A DNA stretch of 64,000 bases from Flavobacterium cheongpyeongense (GCF_003202435.1 NZ_QJHK01000010.1:1-64000); one strand, 5' to 3'. Positions 52,449 through 61,061 are shown, numbered from the stretch's first letter. The notes: generated by a model not told the origin, from the letters alone. Program-made: numbers and translations.

Positions 52449-53381
52449 ATGTCAGTACCAGATTTTCAAACTATAATGTTACCATTTTTACAAAACTTAA
52501 GCGATGGTAACAAACAGTCGATAAGTCAAGTTATGGAGAATTTAGCTAATCACTTTAAATTAACTCCAGAAGATTTGTCTTTACAAGTTCCTAGCGGGAA
52601 AATGGGTTTATTTAGAAATCGTGTTGGTTGGTCGAGAAGCTATTTAAAAAATGCAGGATTGGTAAATTATCCTGAACGTGGTGTATATCAAATAACTCAA
52701 GTTGGTGTAGATTTCCTAAAAACAAATCCTAAGAAATTAAGAATGCAGGAATTGCTGCAATTTCCTATGTATAATGAATGGAGATCTACTTTTAATTCTA
52801 ACACTGGATCTCAAGGATTAGAAAGTGAATCAAGTAAAATTGAGGAAGAAGAGCTAACGCCACAAGAAAAACTTACTAAAACAATTGATGCGATTAATCA
52901 ACAATTAGCATCGGACATATTAGATGCTTTAAAAGGAAATACTTTCCAATATTTTGAAAAATTTGTAGTTCAATTACTTCAATCAATGGGATATGGAGGA
53001 TTCAGAAAAGATTCAGGGATGGTTACTGGTGCTAGTGGAGATAATGGTATTGATGGAGTAATCTTGCAAGACGTCCTAGGTTTAGAATCAGTTGGTATTC
53101 AAGCAAAAAGATTTACTACAAATAATGCAGGTTCTGGAGATATCAGAAATTTTATTGGTTCATTAGCCATTAAAGGTTTTAGTAAAGGTGTCTTTCTAAC
53201 AACTTCTTCATTTTCTCCAGAAGCAATAAAAACTGCATCAGAAAGTAAACAGCATAAAATCATTCTTATTGATGGGAAAAAATTAGCAAATTTAGCTATT
53301 GAATTTAATGTTGGGGTTCAAATCGATGAAACTATTCAATTAAAAAGAATTGATATGGATTTTTTTGATGAGATAAATTAG
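52449..53381 (+). CDS. mrr: Mrr-type restriction endonuclease
   Basis: A 310-aa protein with an N-terminal winged-helix Mrr_N domain (about residues 1-100; VMENLANHFKLTPEDL, SWSRSYLKNAGL style) and a C-terminal Mrr catalytic domain. The nuclease core shows GDNGIDGVI (catalytic Asp) and GIQAKRF, where Q-x-K replaces the usual E-x-K as in Mrr proteins. Mrr cleaves methylated DNA (type IV). In an operon that also methylates DNA through HsdM this implies that the host's own modification pattern is not a target, or that the activity is kept in check. Last gene of the operon; a perfect 21-bp terminator follows. Confidence 0.88.
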   Translation: MSVPDFQTIMLPFLQNLSDGNKQSISQVMENLANHFKLTPEDLSLQVPSGKMGLFRNRVGWSRSYLKNAGLVNYPERGVYQITQVGVDFLKTNPKKLRMQELLQFPMYNEWRSTFNSNTGSQGLESESSKIEEEELTPQEKLTKTIDAINQQLASDILDALKGNTFQYFEKFVVQLLQSMGYGGFRKDSGMVTGASGDNGIDGVILQDVLGLESVGIQAKRFTTNNAGSGDIRNFIGSLAIKGFSKGVFLTTSSFSPEAIKTASESKQHKIILIDGKKLANLAIEFNVGVQIDETIQLKRIDMDFFDEIN

Positions 53382-53386
53382 AAATT

Positions 53387-53432
53387 CTAAAAAAAGTATT
53401 AGGGTTTGTGCAAACCCTAATACTTTTTTTAG
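53387..53432 (+). terminator. Strong terminator after the defence operon
   Basis: 21-bp perfect arms with a GTGC loop (53408-53411); the stem includes AAGTATTAGGGTTT and its complement, A-run before and T-run after, so it can act in both directions. Confidence 0.92.
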
Positions 53433-53479
53433 TTGACACTTTATGGGATAATACAATTTTCAAATTCTTACCCCCAGCT

Positions 53480-53509
53480 ATACGAAGTCTCCCGACTTCG
53501 TATTTTTTA
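53480..53509 (+). terminator. Terminator-like hairpin
   Basis: ATACGAAGTC (53480-53489) pairs with GACTTCGTAT (53494-53503) around TCCC; six T follow on the + strand. Similar AAGTC/GACTT hairpins occur at 13869 and 17783-17970. Confidence 0.7.
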
Positions 53510-53758
53510 TTATATCCTTAGATAGTACATACTAAAAATCTCCTGCCTTTTTCAGTAAATGTTTTACAAATCTCGCGATTTCATTATCAATTCATCGGCC
53601 ATCTTTAACTCGCGCAGAGCAGCAAAGGAGAGCAAAGGCTCCAGCTTCACGCCATTTTCAATCGTGTGGCTTTGAAAATCCATTTTACATTTTATTCATC
53701 AGCTTAATCCACTATTTCCTTAGCTGATTTGATTTTTTCCTTAACTCGTTGTTTTGTG

Positions 53759-53790
53759 TTTGAATAGTGAAAACACTTAGAATAGCTTTG
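53759..53790 (+). promoter_or_regulatory. Bacteroidetes-type promoter (-33 TTTG, -7 TAGCTTTG)
   Basis: TTTG at 53759-53762 and TAGCTTTG at 53783-53790 with a 20-bp spacer, a good match to TTTG-N19-21-TAnnTTTG. It drives the truncated gene at 53808. Confidence 0.7.
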
Positions 53791-53807
53791 CGCTATGTTT
53801 AACTAAA

Positions 53808-54221
53808 ATGAGTAAAGAAATGAACAAAGAATTAGTATTTTTAAGAACTTTTGCAGTTGCTACTGCCATTGGATTTGTGTTTATGGCCTCTTCAGCTTTT
53901 AAAAACAATAGCAATCAAAAATTTACCGAGATTGATGTAGAGAGAATCAATATTGTAGAAAGAGATGGTACCGTAAAAATGATCATCACCAACGTTGATA
54001 AATTTCCAAATGGGAACACTCTGATTAACGGAAAACCAACAAATGAGAACAGAAAAAAACGCTCTGGAATGCTATTTTTCAATGAAGACGGAATAGAATG
54101 CCTTTACCGAATAAAAAATGGTACTGCTGTTCTAAATAAAAATACTGCAATACAAAATATCTTCCCTGAATACCTCTCCGTATTCAGGGATTTTTTTTAT
54201 AAAATTTCCAATAAAATGTAA
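53808..54221 (+). pseudogene. Truncated membrane-anchored Flavobacterium-family protein
   Basis: The 137-codon frame starts as a protein family common in Flavobacterium: an N-terminal membrane segment (LRTFAVATAIGFVFMASSA), then FTEIDVERINIVERDGT, GKPTNENRKKRSGMLFFNED and GIEC. In intact relatives, as I recall them, a longer beta-rich region follows this point. Here the last 40 codons (IKNGTAVLNKNTAIQNIF...) run through a transcription terminator (54164-54198) and are not protein-like, so the gene is 3'-truncated or rearranged. It has its own promoter and may still make a short anchored product. Confidence 0.55.
54164..54198 (+). terminator. Terminator inside the frame of the truncated gene
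   Basis: CCCTGAATAC / GTATTCAGGG (54164-54173, 54180-54189) with CTCTCC loop and an 8-T tail. Its position inside the reading frame supports the truncation call. Confidence 0.85.
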
Positions 54222-54227
54222 CAAGGG

Positions 54228-54283
54228 TCACTTCCGTTAGTGATATCCATCATTTCTAAAGGTATTGTAATGCCCCACCTTTG
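54228..54283 (+). promoter_or_regulatory. FNR/FixK-type promoter of the outer-membrane gene
   Basis: TGATATCCATCA (54241-54252) is TGAT-N4-ATCA, the FNR/FixK core. ACCTTTG (54277-54283) is the -7 region. The box centre falls about 42 bp before the expected transcription start, a class II activator position. Same layout as 60677-60732. Confidence 0.6.
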
Positions 54284-54318
54284 TCTGAGAAATAATACAA
54301 ATATTTAAAACTAAAATA

Positions 54319-54897
54319 ATGAAAAATTATACCATTTTACTAGCCACTGCTGCCATTGCAATAGGGCTGAATGCGACCGCCCAAATTCAGAAAGGAAACA
54401 TTCTAATCGGCGGAAATCTTGCTAATGTCAATCTTGGATTAAACGGTTCAAAGATAATCAGCGCAGAGATTACCCCTAAGATAGCGTGGTTCATACAAGA
54501 CAATATTGCCCTTGGGGGTTATATCGACCTTGGAATTGAAACAGCAAAAAATTCAGGAACCACTACCAATTACGGTATTGGAGCATTAGGGCGTTATTAT
54601 GCCGGCAAAGAACAAGAAGTGATAAAACACAGCCGTTTTTTCGGTGAAGCCACCATAGGGCTTGGAGGTGTTAATGTGAGTGATGCAGATAATACCAATG
54701 GCCTTAACATCAGTGCCGGTCCGGGGTTTGCCTACTTTATAACCCCCAATATCGGACTTGAAGTCCTTTTAAAATATAATGCGCTGGTTGGACTGGGAAG
54801 TGCACCCTATCAGGGAAATCTAAATGCTTCTTTTGGTTTTCAAATCTATCTGCCAGGTAAAAGTGCTGCCAGAAAAGTCCAGAATGATATACAGTAA
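54319..54897 (+). CDS. Outer-membrane beta-barrel protein
   Basis: A 192-aa protein with a signal peptide (MKNYTILLATAAIAIGLNATAQ, cleavage after residue 21 or so). The rest is a small beta-barrel of alternating hydrophobic strands with Gly/Asn turns (IGGNLANVNLGL, NIALGGYIDLGIETA, FFGEATIGLGGV, GLEVLLKYNAL), as in OmpW/porin-family-like 8-stranded barrels. The C-terminus FGFQIYLPG is followed by a short tail. It is preceded by the FNR/FixK-type promoter and 120 bp before the mlaE gene, so it may be separately regulated. Confidence 0.75.
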   Translation: MKNYTILLATAAIAIGLNATAQIQKGNILIGGNLANVNLGLNGSKIISAEITPKIAWFIQDNIALGGYIDLGIETAKNSGTTTNYGIGALGRYYAGKEQEVIKHSRFFGEATIGLGGVNVSDADNTNGLNISAGPGFAYFITPNIGLEVLLKYNALVGLGSAPYQGNLNASFGFQIYLPGKSAARKVQNDIQ

Positions 54898-55016
54898 AAA
54901 CAGCATAAATTCAATTTTATAGCGGTCAAGAGAAGAAAATTCACCTGCACGGAAATCAGGTCCTAACCCAATAAAATTGTTTTTAAAACTATAATCTATA
55001 TCAAAACCTAGTTATA

Positions 55017-55775
55017 ATGATAGCCATCGTAAAAGAGCAGCTTACACAGGCAGGAAATTTTTCATTGTTCATTGGGCGTTTTTTTAAGGAAATTTTCGTA
55101 CCTCCTTTTCAAATCAATGAATTCCTGCGACAATGTTATACCATCGGATGTAAATCACTTCCCCTTGTAAGCATCACGGGCTTTATCATGGGGCTGGTAC
55201 TGACCATTCAGTCCAGACCGACCATGACAAAATTTGGGGCAGAATCCTGGCTGCCGAGCATGGTTTCACTTTCCCTGATCAGGGAAATAGCACCTGTGGT
55301 TACTGCCCTTATCTGTGCGGGAAAAATTGCTTCGGGCATTGGCGCCGAACTGGGGTCAATGAAAGTATCTTCACAAATTGATGCTATGGAAGTATCTGCC
55401 GTGAATCCCTATAAATATCTGGTGGTTACCCGAATATTAGCCACAACGCTAATGGTACCACTGCTGGTTATTTTTGCGGATTTAGTTGGCATTTATGGAG
55501 GTTACATCGGTTATAATGTACACGGTACTATTACAATGAGAAGGTACTTTTCAGAAGTAATTGAACATCTGGATTTTTTAGATCTTATGCCTGCAACGAT
55601 AAAAACATTCTTCTTTGGATTTTTTATCGGAGTTATCGGCTGTTACAAAGGCTTTAATGCCTCTAGCGGCACGGCAAGTGTAGGACTTGCTGCAAATTCA
55701 GCTGTAGTGACTGCATCACTTTCTATTTTTATTGTCGATATGCTGGCGGTTCAAATCACCGATTTATTTTTCTAA
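55017..55775 (+). CDS. mlaE: MlaE-family ABC transporter permease
   Basis: A 252-aa permease of the MlaE/YrbE family with five or six membrane segments and the family signatures FIMGLVLTIQSRPTM (about 61-75) and GAELGSMKVSSQIDAMEVSA (about 115-134). Together with the ATPase 3 nt downstream and the MCE protein behind it, it forms a lipid transporter for the outer membrane/periplasm interface. The ATG at 55017 gives the usual short N-terminus. Confidence 0.9.
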   Translation: MIAIVKEQLTQAGNFSLFIGRFFKEIFVPPFQINEFLRQCYTIGCKSLPLVSITGFIMGLVLTIQSRPTMTKFGAESWLPSMVSLSLIREIAPVVTALICAGKIASGIGAELGSMKVSSQIDAMEVSAVNPYKYLVVTRILATTLMVPLLVIFADLVGIYGGYIGYNVHGTITMRRYFSEVIEHLDFLDLMPATIKTFFFGFFIGVIGCYKGFNASSGTASVGLAANSAVVTASLSIFIVDMLAVQITDLFF

Positions 55776-55778
55776 ACC

Positions 55779-56552
55779 ATGAAAGAAGAACCCATCATAA
55801 ATATCAAAAACCTGTACAAGGCGTTTGGAAAAAATAAAGTACTCAAAGGAATCAGTCTCACGGTTAAAAAAGGGGAAGATCTGGTTATTCTTGGGCGTTC
55901 AGGATCCGGAAAATCAGTAGCCATAAAATGTCTGGTTGGACTTTTGAAAGCAGACAAAGGGAAGTTAGAAATCTTCGGTACTGATATCACCAAGCTTAAT
56001 TATAAACAACTTAATAAAATAAGGCTCAGAATAGGTTTTATGTTCCAGAATGGAGCCTTGTACGATTCGATGTCGGTTCGTGAGAATTTGACTTTTACCT
56101 TGAAACATCATGCTGACCATCTGACAGAAGAAAACATAGAGAAGCAGATTCTCGAAGCGCTGGACAGTGTGGGACTCATAGAAGCTATTGACAAGATGCC
56201 GTCCGAATTATCAGGTGGCATGATCAAACGCATCAGCCTGGCAAGAACGATCATCATCAAGCCCGAAATTATATTTTACGATGAACCAACAGCCGGTCTC
56301 GACACCATTACGGCGCAGGAGATCAGTGAATTGATCTTATCGGTACAAAAAAAATACAAAACAACCTCCATTATCATTACCCATGATATGATCTGCGCTA
56401 AAATGACTGGTAACCGGATCATATTGATTAAAGATGGCTTAATCTATGTGCAGGGCACTTATAAGGAACTCGAAAACAGTTCCGATCAATGGGTCAAATC
56501 ATTCTTTTTTGCAACCAATCAATACGCGGCGGCTCCTGGCTTTCCTGCTTAA
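55779..56552 (+). CDS. mlaF: MlaF-type ABC transporter ATPase
   Basis: A 257-aa ABC ATPase with Walker A GRSGSGKS (about residues 42-49), signature LSGGMIKR, Walker B IIFYDEPTAGLD and the switch His in IIITHD. The variant LSGGM in place of LSGGQ is typical of MlaF/MCE-associated ATPases. It energises the MlaE permease encoded directly upstream; both genes overlap or abut the MCE gene that follows. Confidence 0.92.
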   Translation: MKEEPIINIKNLYKAFGKNKVLKGISLTVKKGEDLVILGRSGSGKSVAIKCLVGLLKADKGKLEIFGTDITKLNYKQLNKIRLRIGFMFQNGALYDSMSVRENLTFTLKHHADHLTEENIEKQILEALDSVGLIEAIDKMPSELSGGMIKRISLARTIIIKPEIIFYDEPTAGLDTITAQEISELILSVQKKYKTTSIIITHDMICAKMTGNRIILIKDGLIYVQGTYKELENSSDQWVKSFFFATNQYAAAPGFPA

Positions 56553-56563
56553 ATAATACCATC

Positions 56564-57526
56564 ATGAAGAAAAAATCAGATTATATCTGGAAATTAGGAT
56601 TGTTTGTCATTGCGGCGCTGACCATTTTTCTCGTTGCGGTTTATTTCATTGGCAAAAGCCAAAACCTTTTTGGTGAGACCTTTAGCTTAAAAGCAAAATT
56701 CAAAAATGTCAGTGGACTTAAAAACGGCAATAATGTACTGTTATCGGGAATCACTATCGGAACCATAAAAGACATCTCTTTTATTTCCGACTCTACCGTA
56801 GTGGTCAATATGATAATCCGGGAAGAAGTACATCAATACATCAAAACCGATGCCTGGGCCAGTATTGGCTCGGATGGGCTAATGGGTGATAAAATACTAA
56901 CGATCTCTCCTAAAAACAGTTTTGCATCAGTGGTCAAAGACGGCGATATAATTGCATCAAATGAAGCGGTGGGAATGGAAGACCTGATTGCCGGGCTCAA
57001 AAAAAGCATTGACAATGCAGAGGTTATAACAAAGGAGTTATCTGAATTCAGTTCTAAAATTAATAATGGAAAAGGTGCCCTTTCGAAAGTGCTGACCGAT
57101 GAGCATTTTTCAAAAAGCATCGATGTTACAATGAAAAACCTCAAGGACAGCTCTAATGAATTTGCTGTTTTTACCAAAAAGATTAACGATAAGGAAGGTA
57201 CATTATCAAAACTTATGACAGATCCTTATTATGCCAATAGCATAAAAAAAACACTCTCCGGTTTTGAGAACAGTGTGGCTGATTTAAATATTTTTACCCA
57301 AAAGCTAAATAGTGGAAAAGGCATCCTGCCCAAACTGATCAGTGACGAAAGATTGTCCAATTCTTTAGATTCTACCCTTATAAATTTACAAACAGGCTCA
57401 AAAAATCTAATTGAAATTGAGCAGGCAGCCAAACAGAATTTCCTGCTTAGGGGCTATTTCAAAAAAAAGAAAAAACTGGAAGCCAAAAAAGAACTGGAAC
57501 TGCAAAAAGCAGTTGATACTAACTAA
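56564..57526 (+). CDS. mlaD: MlaD-type MCE-domain protein
   Basis: A 320-aa protein started at the ATG at 56564; an upstream in-frame start (56489) lies inside the ATPase gene and is rejected. One N-terminal membrane anchor (WKLGLFVIAALTIFLVAVYF) is followed by an MCE domain (about 35-115: AKFKNVSGLKNGNNVLLSGI then GTIKDI). The C-terminal 200 residues are helical/coiled-coil with three similar units ending in KLxTDxxxxxSIK. MCE hexamers bind phospholipids. With mlaE and mlaF it makes a complete transporter; no MlaB or MlaC homologue is visible. Confidence 0.88.
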   Translation: MKKKSDYIWKLGLFVIAALTIFLVAVYFIGKSQNLFGETFSLKAKFKNVSGLKNGNNVLLSGITIGTIKDISFISDSTVVVNMIIREEVHQYIKTDAWASIGSDGLMGDKILTISPKNSFASVVKDGDIIASNEAVGMEDLIAGLKKSIDNAEVITKELSEFSSKINNGKGALSKVLTDEHFSKSIDVTMKNLKDSSNEFAVFTKKINDKEGTLSKLMTDPYYANSIKKTLSGFENSVADLNIFTQKLNSGKGILPKLISDERLSNSLDSTLINLQTGSKNLIEIEQAAKQNFLLRGYFKKKKKLEAKKELELQKAVDTN

Positions 57527-57535
57527 CAATGAAAA

Positions 57536-57703
57536 CCTAACTACCTTAAAAATCAAAATATGGAATGGCATGACGGGCAGGTAAAACAGAAACCAGGAGG
57601 CAGTAACGTTTTAGGATATGTGAAATTTATGTTTCTGAATTCCTATAACATTTATCTTCATGATTCGACATCCAGATCCTTTTTCAATAAAGACTTTACT
57701 TTT
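57536..57703 (+). pseudogene. L,D-transpeptidase remnant
   Basis: The frame reads YLKNQNMEWHDGQVKQKPGG then NVLGYVKFMFLNSYNIYLHD and STSRSFFNKD, the characteristic run of a YcbB-type murein L,D-transpeptidase just before its catalytic SHGCIR motif. The catalytic motif is absent: after FNKD the frame continues into sequence antisense to the response-regulator gene. Both ends are missing. A 71-codon frame from 57560 is not a working enzyme. Confidence 0.75.
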
Positions 57704-57706
57704 ATA

Positions 57707-58759
57707 CTAATTTTTCATCTTGCTTATTTTTATGTAATCCAGAATCTTAAGCTGGCTGCCTTTTTTTTCTATTAATCCTTCATTTCTAAATTCGGTTAAT
57801 GTTCTGCTTACTGTTTCGGATGCAGTTCCTGACATCGCCGCCAGATCACCCCTTGTTACATTGATGCTATCTCCTTTTACCATTTCTTGCTGACGAAAGA
57901 GTCTCAGCAGGGACTCTGCAATCCTCTTTCTGACCGACTGATAGGCCAATTGCAGCAAATGTGTGTCTTTGCTTCTGATTTCATTCGAAAGGATTTTAAT
58001 GAATTTCTCCCCTACATCAGGGTATAATTTTAGTAATTCTTCGAGCTGTTCTTTTGGAAAAAAACAGACCTGACTGTCTTCCAGTGCTGTTGCGGTATCG
58101 GTGTAGGTATCATCTGAAAGAATCGTGTGAGCCCCTAAAAAATCATTGGTGTAGTACATACCGGTCATAAGTTCCCTGCCGTCTTCAGACAGCTTAACCG
58201 TTTTGATTTTACCTGAGATTACCAAATAAATACCTATGGCACGATCGCCTTCATAATGGATAATCTGATTTTTCTTAAAAGGCCTGTGAACATGCTCTTC
58301 TATCATTTTTTTCAGTTCAGAGAGCCCTTCTTTATCTCCCACTAAACTTTCAAGCCGTCCGAGCGAGTGGCTGTAAAAATCTATTTCAGACTTCTTTTTG
58401 TTCAGCCTGCTTTCTATTGCATGTAAAAGTTCCATATCATCAAAAGGTTTGGTCAGATAATCATCCGCTCCCATTTCCATGGCTTTTCGCAAATCCGGCC
58501 TTTCTGATTTTGCAGTAATAAAAATAAAGGGGATTGTACTTGTTTTGGGATTTTTATTGAGCATATACAATACACCGTAACCGTCGAGCTCCGGCATCAT
58601 AATATCACATAAAATGATATTGGGCAGGTTTGCAACAGCAGATTCAACACCTGCCTTGCCATTATTAGCCTGATAAACAGCATATCCGGCTAAATTAAGA
58701 ATTTCTACAATATTTTCCCTAATGTCATTATTGTCTTCAATAATCAGTACTTTACTCAT
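57707..58759 (-). CDS. Response regulator fused to a Crp/Fnr-type DNA-binding domain
   Basis: A 350-aa fusion. Residues 1-120 are a receiver domain with phosphoacceptor Asp52 (LCDIMMPELDG) and the conserved Lys in LTKPF. Residues about 155-265 form a cNMP-binding-like beta barrel (IYLVISGKIKTVKL, LGAHTIL), and residues about 285-345 a Crp-type winged helix with TRGDLAAMSGTASETVSRTL as the recognition part. This puts the FixJ receiver and FixK effector in one protein. No 4Fe-4S cysteine cluster of classical FNR is present. Its start overlaps the stop of the upstream histidine kinase gene by ATGA, so the kinase is its partner. FNR/FixK-type boxes at 54241 and 60690 are candidate targets. Confidence 0.88.
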   Translation of the reverse strand: MSKVLIIEDNNDIRENIVEILNLAGYAVYQANNGKAGVESAVANLPNIILCDIMMPELDGYGVLYMLNKNPKTSTIPFIFITAKSERPDLRKAMEMGADDYLTKPFDDMELLHAIESRLNKKKSEIDFYSHSLGRLESLVGDKEGLSELKKMIEEHVHRPFKKNQIIHYEGDRAIGIYLVISGKIKTVKLSEDGRELMTGMYYTNDFLGAHTILSDDTYTDTATALEDSQVCFFPKEQLEELLKLYPDVGEKFIKILSNEIRSKDTHLLQLAYQSVRKRIAESLLRLFRQQEMVKGDSINVTRGDLAAMSGTASETVSRTLTEFRNEGLIEKKGSQLKILDYIKISKMKN

Positions 58760-59946
58760 GATATGGAAAATGTTAAGGTGAATAATGTTCCCTCTTGTTT
58801 ATTACTTTTAAAATCTGCCGTTCCATTCATCAGGGATACATAACGGCTCACTATATTTAAACCAAGACCAGTCCCTGGGATACTGCCGGTGTTGTGCGCC
58901 CTGAAAAAGGCCTGAAATAAATGTTTTTGTTCTTCCAAAGGAATCCCAATCCCGTCATCGTGCACTGAAAGAATATAGCTTGTATCACTAATTTCAGTTG
59001 TAAAATCAATACAGCAACTATCTCCTGAATACTTTATCGCATTTGTAATCAGATTAATAGCGCAATTCTTTAATAAATTAGCATCCAGATATATCATGGT
59101 TTGAATACCTACATGTTTACAGACAATCTTTTGGCTGGGTTTGGCCAGAAGCTGCATTTCTTCGGCTATTCCTTCACCAAATTTAACCAGATCAAAACAA
59201 GTAAAACTAGCTTTCATCTTTCCTGTTTCTAATTTTTCAACATAAAGAAAATCATTCAGTATAGCCGTTAAACTCATCACCGAATTTTTAATTTTCCCAA
59301 CGTGCTTATTTATAGGCTCACTTTGAAATGCCTCGGCATATTTTTCAATTAGTGAAGCCGATAACTGCACTGTGCTTAAAGGGGTACGAAACTCATGGGA
59401 AGCCATGGATAAAAAACGATTCTTCAATTTATTGAGTTCTTTTTCCTTCTCCAGAGAAATGCTTACTTTTTCTTTTGCTTTTTCCAAAGCAAAAATAGTA
59501 TCATTAAGCGATTTGGTCCTCTCTTCTACCAACTCTTCCAAATGTGATGCATAATCCTTAAAACGTTCTTCATCTACTTTCTGCTGAGACTGATCGTGAA
59601 TAAATCCGGCATAAATAGTCCTGCCTGAATATTGCACTTCACTCACACCTAATTTCATCGGAAACTCATAACCTCCTTTACGCAGTCCTGTCAGTTGACG
59701 GCCAATACCAATGATCCCTGGCTTTCTGCTTGTTTTGTAACTACTTAGATAGGCATCGTGCCTATCACGGTCAGGCGAAGGCATCAGCATCGAAATGTTT
59801 TGGCCTACAACTTCTTCTTCGAGATAATCAAAAAGAATACAACCTGCCGGGTTAATTGTTTCTATTGTCCCAATTTCATCTATTGTAATTATTCCATCCA
59901 AAGCATTTTGTACAAGAGCATATAGCAGTGCAGCATTATTCATCAT
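58756..59946 (-). CDS. FixL-like heme-PAS sensor histidine kinase
   Basis: A 396-aa kinase from the ATG at 59946 (a TTG at 59958 adds 4 residues). The N-terminal PAS domain (about 10-120) contains RDRHDAY and, exactly 20 residues later, IIGIGR: His63 and Arg83. In FixL the proximal heme ligand (His200) and the O2-sensing Arg220 have the same spacing and surroundings, so a heme-bound oxygen sensor is likely. A coiled coil follows (about 120-175), then the dimerisation/phosphorylation helix SMASHEFRTPLS (His184) and an HATPase domain with NLITNAIKYS, DDGIGIP and GTGLGL. No transmembrane segments: a soluble kinase. Directly coupled to the REC-Crp gene. Confidence 0.88.
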   Translation of the reverse strand: MMNNAALLYALVQNALDGIITIDEIGTIETINPAGCILFDYLEEEVVGQNISMLMPSPDRDRHDAYLSSYKTSRKPGIIGIGRQLTGLRKGGYEFPMKLGVSEVQYSGRTIYAGFIHDQSQQKVDEERFKDYASHLEELVEERTKSLNDTIFALEKAKEKVSISLEKEKELNKLKNRFLSMASHEFRTPLSTVQLSASLIEKYAEAFQSEPINKHVGKIKNSVMSLTAILNDFLYVEKLETGKMKASFTCFDLVKFGEGIAEEMQLLAKPSQKIVCKHVGIQTMIYLDANLLKNCAINLITNAIKYSGDSCCIDFTTEISDTSYILSVHDDGIGIPLEEQKHLFQAFFRAHNTGSIPGTGLGLNIVSRYVSLMNGTADFKSNKQEGTLFTLTFSIS

Positions 59947-60186
59947 CAAACCGATCAAATTATGATGATCCTTATAAAGGTCGACTATTTAAAAATGGAA
60001 AATCACTTTATATCAGGTTTTCACACCACAATTAACACATTATCATCGTTTTGGCTATAAATAAGACCTATTGTATTTGTTTTGCACCCAACAAAATAAT
60101 ATACATCATTCTTTATTCTGCTTTAGCTCATTTGAGTTCACTTATACATGTTGGTTCTTTGACATGAAAATCTAAAACCAAATTTG

Positions 60187-60639
60187 ATGCACTACAATCC
60201 AAGACCACTCTGCATGCTGCTTATTAAAGATCATTCCAAAATAACAGATACACTTCAGACCGCTCTGACCAATTTGGAATCTAAACATTCCATTACAGTG
60301 TTTAAAGATGTAGAATTGTGCCTGAAACATTTAAGAAAAAAGCCTAAAGCCGCATCGCCAATCTTATTTTTTAATTTAAATGATACCAATGGACATAAAC
60401 TTCTTACTGAAATAATAACTGTCAGAAATGATAAAAAAAACAAAGATCTCCCCATTGTAGTATATGATCCAAAGGCAGCCCTTTGTGATGAAGAAATATT
60501 CATAGCAGGCGCCAATATCTATATTAAAAAATCAAGCGACATTTTTGAACTCAAAAAAGTGCTTAAGAAAGTGATTAATATGGATTGGTATTTTGAGTCC
60601 GAGAAATTTAATCGTGAAACCTTTTTCGTGTCAGTATAA
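60187..60639 (+). CDS. Receiver-like domain protein (pseudo-receiver)
   Basis: A 150-aa protein, started at the ATG at 60187 rather than the TTG at 60184. The fold resembles a CheY-type receiver: CMLLIKDHSKITDTLQTALT at the N-terminus, the central ILFFNLNDTNGHK where the phosphoacceptor position is Asn rather than Asp, and a late IYIKKSSDIFELK where Lys is kept. The acidic pocket is thus incomplete and phosphorylation is doubtful. Stand-alone receiver proteins of this type are frequent in Flavobacterium. It lies divergent from the FixL-like kinase gene, so a role in the same signalling circuit is possible. Confidence 0.65.
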   Translation: MHYNPRPLCMLLIKDHSKITDTLQTALTNLESKHSITVFKDVELCLKHLRKKPKAASPILFFNLNDTNGHKLLTEIITVRNDKKNKDLPIVVYDPKAALCDEEIFIAGANIYIKKSSDIFELKKVLKKVINMDWYFESEKFNRETFFVSV

Positions 60640-60676
60640 TTGCAATTTTTTCTCCACATAAAAAAAGTGCCCTACA

Positions 60677-60732
60677 TCACTTTTATTGCTGATGTCTGTC
60701 ATTTTGAATTCCTTGCTGTTACCTCAACTTTG
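60677..60732 (+). promoter_or_regulatory. FNR/FixK-type promoter, second copy
   Basis: TGATGTCTGTCA (60690-60701) is TGAT-N4-GTCA, the FixK consensus core; AACTTTG (60726-60732) is the -7 region. From TCACTT to CTTTG the layout is 56 nt, the same as at 54228-54283. Confidence 0.6.
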
Positions 60733-60802
60733 TACAACAAGGAAGAAGGATAATAAGTTCTTCTGGCAGGCTAAATTTAAAGAAACCATCATCAACAAAA
60801 AG

Positions 60803-60990
60803 ATGGTTCAGGACGCCTTAAATGGAAGCACCAATTGAGAACAGCTGAAATTGGAGTTACAGTAAAAAACAGCATAGAATACCCAACCCGGTATTGTTGA
60901 TGTACCACAAAAAAGCTAAAACAGAAACACCCCAAAACAAACATCAGGAGTTACGGATGTCTTAGAAAATATACAGTTAAAAATCAATCT
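60803..60990 (+). pseudogene. Decayed BON-domain gene
   Basis: Pieces in shifting frames match the first BON domain of the gene at 62244: MVQDAL, then KWKHQLRTAEIGVTVKNS against KWEPLLHAAEIGVTVKDG, then TLTGIVDV and SGVTDVLENIQLKI. Two or more frameshifts and stops. A duplicated paralogue, now dead, behind an apparently good FNR-type promoter. Confidence 0.7.
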
Positions 60991-61061
60991 AAAATAATGT
61001 ATTAGCATATAGCAAAAACCTCAGATGGATATTATAAAGCCATTCATTAAATGCAATCAAC

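Larger units (their letters stand above)
53433..53807. other. Intergenic region after the defence operon
   Basis: About 375 bp without a gene. Holds a second terminator-like hairpin at 53480 and, at its right end, a -33/-7 promoter for the next gene. Confidence 0.6.
60640..61061. other. Promoter and BON remnant region
   Basis: Holds an FNR/FixK-type promoter (60677-60732) that now leads into a decayed BON-domain gene (60803-60990). No intact gene. Confidence 0.6.

Noticed and set aside
56489..56563. Longer start for the MlaD-type protein
   Set aside because: It would lie entirely within the mlaF gene and destroy the usual N-terminal membrane anchor position.
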